Shown: positions 55,731 to 64,000 of the stretch, piece after piece
How positions within the stretch are numbered: position 1 is the first letter of the stretch
Layout: the number at the start of each line of letters is the position of its first letter
Assembly (NCBI RefSeq): GCF_030463535.1
Contig: NC_132880.1
Location: forward strand, 27,478,987 to 27,542,986
From: Salminus brasiliensis
Lineage: Eukaryota > Chordata > Actinopteri > Characiformes > Bryconidae
DNA length: 64,000 nucleotides
Direction: 5' to 3'
Made by a program: the position numbers and the translations under genes
Notes under the pieces: generated by a model
Told to the model about the DNA's origin: nothing
The model's database searches: none
The model's input: only the letters and a program-made list of their open reading frames with translations

Positions 55731-57354
55731 ATAACAAATGGACAAACCAGGACATACATGTTTTGCTCTGGAGTCTTTCACTCTGTCTTCATTATGTCCT
55801 TTCTGTCTCCCTCTTGTGGAGGAAACTTATAGAAAATCCCCTTCTCCCCATGCATGCATAAATTTGAACATGCAATCACCTGTGCCGGCTATGGAATGGC
55901 CTTCAGTCTGTATTACCTGGATGTTTTTGTATATTTTGTATTGGTAGGAAAACCAAAGACAAACTGGGCTAAGGTATAATGCCAGCAGCAGCAAAATAGC
56001 CCTGACTTTGTCTGATGCTTGTTAATTAAAACTGTTAAATGTTTAATTAAAAAAAAACAGGTTTTTGTGTTGTTAAATTTAAAATGTGATTATATTTGGG
56101 CATAGATTTAGGCACAGAAGAATAATAAATAATTAATATTTAGTACAATTAGCAATAATAGATTATTAGAATTGTAATACAGATGTATTATATTTAAATG
56201 ACAAACACGTAAATGCATATATATCAAATAAACATGTATATAACCACACATCCCAGCATGTTATTAAAAACGTGTGTGTGCATGTGTGTGTGTGTGTTTT
56301 TGAAACATAAGGTGCACACTGTCTGCTGAGGCATCTGCCCTACTTCAGGACCGCTGAGATTCCTGTGCGGATGCTTTCTTTGTCCGCACACACTTATCTT
56401 CCTAGACACGGTCTGCATCTTCAAATCTGGCAAATGCTTTGGCAAAATAAATGTAATAATGGAAGCCTATCACGTATGAATGAAGTGCTTTAACTTGGGA
56501 AAGAAAAAGTGAAGTATCTCAGTTTTATCTCCCAACTGCAATTATAGGCTCAAATTCAATGAATATAAAGTAAGCATAGCTGTTGCGGTTCTAGGTGAAT
56601 GAATAAACTGTAAGGCTGGATAAAGAAATACAGTTTTTAAGTATGAGAGAGAGGTATTTATGGGCTTAAATAACTATGAGATGAAAACAAAACTAGGAGA
56701 GAAAAACAAAGACATCCTATGGACTCCTTGTCATACATAAATGTCTAAGTACACTAAAGGTCTTGAAAAATGTATCTGTTTGATTTGCTAACCTGGAGCA
56801 TTCAGGACACAGATCTACTTTAAAAGTGTAATGTTACTGTTGTCATTGCCTCTTTCTTCAGTTCGTTACATATATATATTATATATTATATATACATATA
56901 TTATGTAAATTGGAGAAAGGGTAAAGCGGAGAGTGTGGCACAGTCAAACATTCGTTGTTACTAAATAATCTAAAAAATGTTTTATTTTATACAATTTCTA
57001 TTTTATTCTATTGTGGTTGGGAAATGTCTAGTATTGCGCCAGTAAGCAACTGTACAAAAAAAAAATATCTTGTGGATTATTTGTTACAATACACATAACT
57101 AACACATTCCTGATACAAACAAACTGTACTCTTGGTGAACAATTCAGGTAAAAAGTGGTGTGGGTAGAAATGTTACTATATAAGAAGTTTTATTAACTAT
57201 AATAATTACTAGAACACCTGATAAATTAATAAACTGACGTGAGTGACGTGACAATAAAAGTGATTTGATTTGATTTGGATGTATTATCATGATCATATCG
57301 TTGCTGTCTAATGAAAAAAAAAACATGTATGCCCATTTCTGTCAGTTTTTTAGT
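55731..57354. other. Intergenic DNA, no gene seen
   Basis: A short (GT)n near 56272 and an AT-rich stretch near 56868. No other feature. Confidence 0.5.
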
Positions 57355-57535
57355 TTCTCCATTGTTTAATCCCTGTGGCTACTCTGTACACTGTGTAAAT
57401 AAGTCTGGATAAATGGACCAGTAGAAATGCTCTAAATTACATGGAATAAACTCTTTTTTTAACATTAATTTCCATTAAAACGTAAGAGCATTGTGGAGTT
57501 ACATGTTTTTCATTGGACAGCGACAGTATCAGTCA
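57355..57535 (+). repeat. Unnamed dispersed repeat, copy 3 of 4
   Basis: 'ttctccattgtttaatccct', 'gtacactgtgtaaataagtc' and 'agtagaaatgctctaaatta' match 61378-61460. 'catgtttttcattggacag' also matches 1578-1597. Confidence 0.65.
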
Positions 57536-59551
57536 CATAACACATATGGAAGGTATGTATGAGCCCCATGCCATTTTATAAAAACTAGAGTGTGTGTGTA
57601 GATATGTTATCCTACAGACTAAGTATGTTTTTTATGCCTACTTTGTTAGCTTAAGTCTGTACTGAAGTTTGGGTGGCATTGTGTTTGTGGATTGTTCAAT
57701 AATTAATAATTACATTTCTTAAAGTTAAGAATTTTGTATTGTTTATTTCAATGTGTTCCAGCAGTATATGGTGTGTTGATGATCAAAAGCACACATACTG
57801 CCGGGGTACATGATTTGCTTAGGTGTCTTTTTGCACAATAGTCTAGGTGTATTACAGTCATGCGAGCTATCACACAACACATAGTCTGTGTTTTGTAGTG
57901 AAAATGCAATATTTCTAAATATGTCTGCCTTGTTCCACTTTTTGCTAAGTAGGATTTCTGTGAGGCTTGGAAATGGTAAAAATGAACACAAGAAGCAGAC
58001 TCTTTATTGTATTAAGGTTATATGTATTTAATATAATATTAGTGGTTGTCTGTATGGTACTGCCCAGACAAATCGATCAATCTTATCTTATTATGATCTT
58101 ATTGACTAGGTGTAAGTCGTTGGGAAAAGTGTACATAGTGGACTAATAAGCTAGGTGGAGCTCAAAGAGGGATGCAACAGAACAGAGCTGGCTTTCCCGA
58201 AAGCTTCTTACTGCAAAGATGATTTTACCACTAAGATTAGACAGCTCATTCCACAAAGCGTCCAAGAGAAGCGTGAAGGTCACTCATGCAGCTCAATTAT
58301 GTTAGAAATATTATAAAATCACATCCCTGCTGGATGGGACATAGACTTTAGCTTTAGATTATCTTTTTATCTCAAGCTAATCATTTCTTCAGCTTTCAAG
58401 AGCAATGATAGAAGTGCATTGATTGCATGATGTTATTTTATGGAGTTATGACGACTGTCATCTCTGATCCTGGCTTTTGTAACATCTTCACAGAGCCATT
58501 TGTGTTTTTTCAGTAAGCGAACTGACCTTGACCCTGACTAACTGTTTAGTAAGTTTACAGTATGGCTTTGAATGGTAACTCTTCACAGTGAAATGTGAAG
58601 AGTTTAATCTGCCTTGGGTATACATTATTCTTGCTGATTTATGTTAACTTATTAGTTTATTTAGAGATTAAATGTACAAATCCCACAAATTCCCAGAGCA
58701 TTAATGTAATTACACAGCACATTTGGCAGTATTAAATCAACACTGTTAAATGTTAAGTTAATACTGTAAGTTTTAAGACACTACAGGTGAGTGTAAGGTG
58801 AGCCCTTTAACCTCACTGTATGTTCTATATGTGACTTCAGAGGGTTTGTTTGTTTGTTTGTTTGTTTGTTTTATAATGACTGATGTACCTGATGACTTCA
58901 GTTCATCAAACAGGCTGTCATTGTCTCTGTCAAATTATAGATATGAAAGAAAAAATACATGAATAACAGCATCGGGCAAATTATGGTAGACCGAGGGGGG
59001 TTATATGCAGGAGATAACAGGTGTGCTTTAAGGTTGGATTTGAGCAGAGACAGACTGTTGTTGGTCTGACTGTTGAATTTGTGATGAGAGAGAGTTCCAG
59101 AGGCATGAAGCAAGCTCACCACAGCCATCACAGCTACAGGGGTTGCAAGCAGGGAATGGTAAGCAATCTAGCTGAACTGCAAGAATATCTCAGAGTGCAC
59201 ATAGGAATGTAAGGTTTAAGAAGGTCAGACAGGTAGGATAGAGCAAGATTGCTGAGAACCTTGTATGTGAGTAGACAGATTTGTCTGTGGAAACTGAAGT
59301 GGGTATTTTATAGGAAGCCAATGAAGATTTTGTGATGATGGGACTGCATGTGAGTAAGGAGAACCAGCTGAAGTTAATAGTAAAATTATATATCAGTATA
59401 ATTCAAGTAAGCATTTCATGCATATTTCGGTGAATTTGAAGAACGCAAATGCACACACAGCCCATTTATCCTCACGTCTTAACCCTCCTCTTTGTTCTTT
59501 CCATTTGTTTGGCCAGTTCTTGTGATGTGCAACCTTTCTATTCTATTGCAG
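57536..59551. other. Intergenic DNA, no gene seen
   Basis: A (TTTG)n microsatellite at 58848-58871. Otherwise nothing recognisable. Confidence 0.5.
58848..58871. repeat. (TTTG)n microsatellite
   Basis: About six TTTG units. Confidence 0.9.
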
Positions 59552-59585
59552 GTCTAACTATGAGACCCTTGTCTTCAATTCCTAG
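59552..59585 (+). other. Candidate 34-nt micro-exon, gene unknown
   Basis: A good acceptor ('ttctattgcag') and a consensus donor ('CCTAG|gtaagt') bound 34 bases. Open frames read LTMRPLSSIP or SNYETLVFNS. No partner exon can be proved. Confidence 0.2.
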
Positions 59586-61371
59586 GTAAGTTTCATTCAT
59601 TTGACTGTGGTGATGCCACAGCATACCTTTGTCTGTATGTTGTCTGTTTTTTTCATTTAATATTTGCATTTTTTTTACGTTTTCCTCACAAACACCTTTT
59701 GTCTTCAGCCTCTGCTCCACCCTTTTCTGTCTCTGTATCTCTTTCTCCTTCTTTCTTTCTCTATCTTGCTCCCTCTCTCTCCCTCTCTCTCTCCCTCTCT
59801 TTCTCATTCACAGTCCAATCACGCACGAATGCGGCATGGTTGTGCCCGTGCCAGTTTTCTGCCAACTTGATTGTGTGTCTGTGTGTGTGCATGTCTGTTG
59901 GTGCCAGTGTGGTTAGCCTGTCTGGGGTCTAATATACGAGGTCATTTTCTTCTCACTGTCCGGACTCTGGGCTGATGGAAAGCAGTGAAAGGAGGCAACA
60001 AGAGTCGGAAGAATGAAAGCAATTCAGCCTCCTGTGGTGTGTCTCATACTGACACTTGCTTAACCTTACTCCTGTCAACGTTAAACAGATGACCATGTTG
60101 AAAGATGTTGGAAGGCCATCTTTTAAATAAATGTTTAAATGTTTTTTGTTTCCATAAAATAGATCTGAAAAGTAGTGAATTATGTATGCTCTGCCCACAA
60201 ACTGGTACTTTGGTGGCCATTACTTCGAGACTGGAAATGATTTACAGAATGCCGGCAATCCGAACCTACTGTACTGTATTTACATCAGACTGCTACCATG
60301 TTTGCATGTTTGACAAGCATGCCGCCAAAGCCAATCAAAACAGAGCAGACTGGAAACAGCAATGATAGATTTGCCACCAAGTCAGCTTTATGTGTTTTGA
60401 CATAAAATGCAAAACATGTAGGTGTACTCTACAGTTTCTTGTTGGATTGGATTTTTCAGTGTTCCAGTGAAAATCAATGGTTCAAAAATAACAGTTAATA
60501 ACATGCCTAAGAACTTAAATATTTAGATATCTGCTAGCTTGGCATTGGAATTTTTTTCTCAGTTGTCAAAGAACATCATAGTATATCAAGTACATCAAGT
60601 ATAAGGGCGGAACAACACTGATTTTGTAGCTTAGAGCTGCCCTTTCACATGGAACCTATAGAGAGTGTTACAGCCCAGGCAGCTGTTTAAATGAGGCACA
60701 ATAGCAGCCAGTCCGAACAGAAGTCATGTAGATGTATAGATCCTTATGGCTCAGGAAACATAAAGCCTAGAGAATGGGAAAATAATTTATGATAGAAAAA
60801 ATGTGTGAAATAGGAGTATGTTTCCCTTTACATAAATTGGCACTTTCTAAAAGTAACCTAAATTCTCCAATTATTTTCAAATTATTCCAAAATGTTTCTA
60901 TAAAGTTCTGCATCTGGGCTATTTGTAACAATATTGAAATTGAAATCCTGGTATGTTAAGAATGATTCTTGGACCTGTCACTGTCCACTGACCTGTCCAT
61001 TGCTTTTAGGATTGGAAAAAAATGAGGGTGTGCATTTGGTATAAGGGCAACACTACTGCATATCCCCAGCAGACATTCAATTTCCTAGCTTGGGGAAGAA
61101 GGAGTGCTTGGGAGAAACCTTTAAAACTCACTGTAACACAATGCTATATTTGATTGAAATCCTGAGATCGGATGAACAAACAAATCTAGGATAAATAAAT
61201 TAACCTTTGCTGTTAAGCTTTTGAGAAAACTGAAAAATCCTAATGCATTATGTTGCCTTCCTTTTTTTTTAGAACTATTATCAAGTTCTTTCTCACAGGT
61301 TACAGAACATAAGTGCATAGGAAATGACAACAACCGCAAGGTTTTTAAAGCTTAAAGTTTACCACATTTTT
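59586..61371. other. Intergenic or intronic DNA, nothing supported
   Basis: A CT-rich tract with 'cattcacag' near 59814 is acceptor-like, but what follows becomes TG-repeat. No exon can be supported. Confidence 0.4.
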
Positions 61372-61530
61372 AGTTTTCTCCATTGTTTAAGCCCTGTAGC
61401 TGCTTCTGAACACTGTGTGAATAATTCTGGATGAATGGACCAATAGAAATGCTCTAAAGTACTGGGAATAAACTTTTATTTTACATTGACTTCTATTAAC
61501 AATCATTCATTGGAAAGCAACGATTTGTTT
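61372..61530 (+). repeat. Unnamed dispersed repeat, copy 4 of 4
   Basis: It carries 'ctggatgaatggaccaatag', 'aaatgctctaaagtactggg' and 'aataaac' in the same order as copies 1 and 3. Confidence 0.7.
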
Positions 61531-61662
61531 CCACAGTGGAGGGGAAATTGTTTGGTTGTTTCTGGGTGACTGTAAGATTCGAGGTGGACAGTTCATTTTG
61601 GCCTGTTAGTGAGTTTGAGTTTCATCTCTTTTCATGACTTTTCTGGCTTTCACTCTTTCTCA

Positions 61663-61890
61663 CAGTCACCCTTCTCAACAGTCTGCCTCACCCAAGCCCT
61701 CTCCCAAAAATTCTGCTTTCTCGCCGTCTCCTCCCGGTTGTCTGCTTCTGTCCGTACCTTATTCAAAGACCAGCAAATACCCGGTTGCTATGGGAACTAA
61801 CTGCCTGGCAACCTCCCTGGCTTGGCGGCATGCCCATCGGTTGCCAGGGCAGTGCTGTCAGAGACAACCGAGCGTTGTGCCAGCTGTGGA
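61663..61890 (+). other. Exon-like Ser/Pro-rich segment, gene unknown
   Basis: After acceptor-like 'tttctcacag' one frame reads HPSQQSASPKPSPKNSAF and SPSPPG and stays open well past 61890. No donor is convincing and no family is recognised. The RFX-like motif cluster lies inside, so a regulatory role is as likely as a coding one. Confidence 0.2.
61784..61849. promoter_or_regulatory. Cluster of three RFX (X-box)-like motifs
   Basis: 'GTTGCTATGGGAAC' (61784-61797) is close to the palindromic X-box. 'GCCTGGCAACC' (61803-61813) and 'GGTTGCCAGGG' (61839-61849) are half-site matches in opposite orientations. Confidence 0.4.
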
Positions 61891-64000
61891 TGTGTCTGGG
61901 TGTGTGTGTTCGCGTGATTGTGAGTGCGCCTCTGTGTCAGTCTGTGTGCGAAGGAGGGCTTATGTTGTATTTTGCATTAAAAATGATCTCCCATAGACTG
62001 GCCTCAAAACATAAATAGAACAGGTCAGTTCCCCCTGCCTCTCTTTGAAACATCACTACTAGAAGTCCCGTTCCTCTGTTTAATGTTTACTGACCCCCCA
62101 GTGAGTGCCTTTTAATCCTCAAGCTGTGAGCTGAGGCGTGACACCCGTAGTGCTTTCTTTATGAGAGACCTCTGAAAATGAAAGATGTCTTGTGACACAG
62201 TTGGAATAACAAAATATGGATATTCAGATATCTGGACATTCCAAGGGCATATTCACTTATCTGTGGAGTTTCCGTAGAGATGGAAAGAGAAAGCCTTTCT
62301 TCACCTACAGCACACAAGCTCAGGTCCTTCTTCAATTCCAGTGGGACAGAATTCTACTGCTGATAAAATATAGGTGGTGCAAGAGAGCATTCCTGAAACA
62401 CAGACAGATGGACTGTTAATAATTATGTAATAATTCCATATGCAGATAGTATGCAGGTTGGAAATTACCTGTTTAATTGGTGACAAACAATCAATGATTA
62501 TTTTAAATGCTAGAAACCTGATCATTGTAATTGAATAATTATTAGGAATTTCATACTTCATTTCCTACAATTCATTTTCCTTTATGAAAACTCAATTGAA
62601 ATTAAATACAAAAAAAGACAATAAAACAATAGCATGTATTAATGCATATAACAGATTTATTACAATTATTAACACAATTATTAACCTTCATGAACTTCTA
62701 TGAGTTATCATGATTCTGTATGTACATTGTCTTTACAGTTGACTAACCCTTGTGTGTTGGTCACTGCAGTAAGCATTTGGCCGTATACATGGGAACATGT
62801 ATAAAGTTTGGAATCTTATCCAAACATTAACCTTAAAAGACACTGAGCTCTTCAGTATGACCCGTATTCTACTGAAACAGTATTTGCATGGAGGTTACAT
62901 AACACATCAGTTAAACATCTTAATTAACAGTGTTTAGTAAAACCATACATTTCTGAAGCATGTATGTGGCTATGGACTGTTGCTATGGATGGATATTATT
63001 ATCGTATGTAAATACTGGGTTATTTTCACTAGTTCATTACAAGCATGAGTCATGTAATAATCAACTGCTTAGTAAAAGCTGAAGAGTGGAGCTGAAGGAC
63101 TAAACTGTAGCTACGGGAGTGCTACTGCACCTCTTCACATTACATTCTTCTTATATTTTCCACATCTGTTATGTTTTTACTGCAATAACATACTGTACAC
63201 TGATGGACTTTTAATTCCATTGCCCCTCGCAGTGGTGACTAAACGTTTGAAACAACACTTTTTTACTCATCAGTAACCTTTAATGAAAAAACAACAACAG
63301 AATGTAACTAGTAGTGGTAGATATTTGCCATCCTTTTTAAGTGATTTTGGCAATTGAGACGTGAACTAGCATGCATCACCACTCCAAACCATAGGACATA
63401 GGTGTATATTGTATCGTCATTATGATTAAGTATATCTATTAATGTCATAACTCAGTTTATACCAACATGAATGGTAGTTGTGAATAATTGTTCAAATGTC
63501 TTTTTGTGTTAACCAACGATACCAAAAAAAGAACAAACATCTAAGAGTTTCTATCAGTATTCTGTAGGTCCTCATCTGGTCTTGGCTGTTTCACACAGCT
63601 TTATCATATTATCATAATCAACTATCATAGCCACCTAAACGTGTGTTTTGTGTGACAAAACATTACTGTTTACATGTTTGCCGTGCTTTTGTAATTGCTT
63701 GATGTTATTTTCAATGTAAAAAAGTTGTGAGTATAAACTGTAAAAGCTGTTGATACAAATGTTGCACTCATTGTATTACAGTCACATAGAATTAAATGTA
63801 TACTTTTGTAATTGCATTTGAGCAGCATGGCAAAAATAAAGTTAGATGAGTATTGTGGGCAGTTTCACTCGTGGATGTTTTGATAAAAACCTGTAAACTG
63901 AAAAGAGTAAGTACAAGTACACAAGTATTCAGTTTGAAGTACAAATCTAAAATAATAGCAGTAGCCTACAAAGCTTCATACAGAACCATCATCAACGTTC
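61891..64000. other. Intergenic DNA to the window end, no gene seen
   Basis: A/T-rich. 'gactaaacgtttgaaacaac' near 63238 resembles a Tc1 end, but no second end is found. No other feature. Confidence 0.5.

Noticed and set aside
59699..59932. Ser/Leu-rich frames near the CT tract
   Set aside because: They are driven by CT-rich low complexity and run into TG repeat.

Overview
The window is vertebrate nuclear DNA. It has spliced genes with GT/AG introns, a CpG-rich promoter, many microsatellites and a dense load of Tc1/mariner, PIF/Harbinger, piggyBac-like and non-LTR retrotransposon remnants. The many degraded Tc1 elements and the repeat tails (a 'tagcgcttttta' type and a 'ctctggataagagcgtctgc' type) point to a teleost, perhaps an ostariophysan. 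That taxonomic call is inference.

Three protein-coding genes can be supported. (1) The last eight coding exons of iffo1 (intermediate filament family orphan 1) lie on + from 6662 to 14287. Its first, head-encoding exon is not seen, so positions 1-6661 are intron 1 or upstream. (2) A complete vamp1 (synaptobrevin 1) lies on + from 19685 to 29678. Five coding exons give a 118-residue v-SNARE, and the start codon is split by intron 1. The 3' UTR probably ends near 31.4 kb. (3) A 437-residue protein with 12 AT-hook cores lies on - (37319 to 36006). Its coding sequence is a single exon, and a 5' UTR intron leads back to a CpG-rich promoter near 39.4-39.7 kb. vamp1 and the AT-hook gene converge. 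iffo1 and vamp1 sit in tandem, as in the tetrapod 12p13-type neighbourhood, but without the genes that separate them in human.

Introns and intergenic DNA are built largely from transposon fossils: a full-length but broken Tc1 (5005-6431) and a MITE, both landed in or beside an (AT)n tract; several internally deleted Tc1 copies; three piggyBac-like TTAA MITEs; three pieces of LINE; and a Harbinger transposase remnant whose 3' end has been duplicated head-to-head into a ~240 bp arm foldback (40222-40808).

From about 40 kb to 64 kb no convincing gene is visible. The only hints are a 34-nt micro-exon-like segment at 59552, an exon-like Ser/Pro-rich stretch at 61663, and a cluster of RFX (X-box)-like motifs at 61784-61849. 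The most interesting points are the multi-AT-hook protein, the Harbinger foldback, the split vamp1 start codon, and four unannotated dispersed repeat families seen only by comparing parts of this window with one another.
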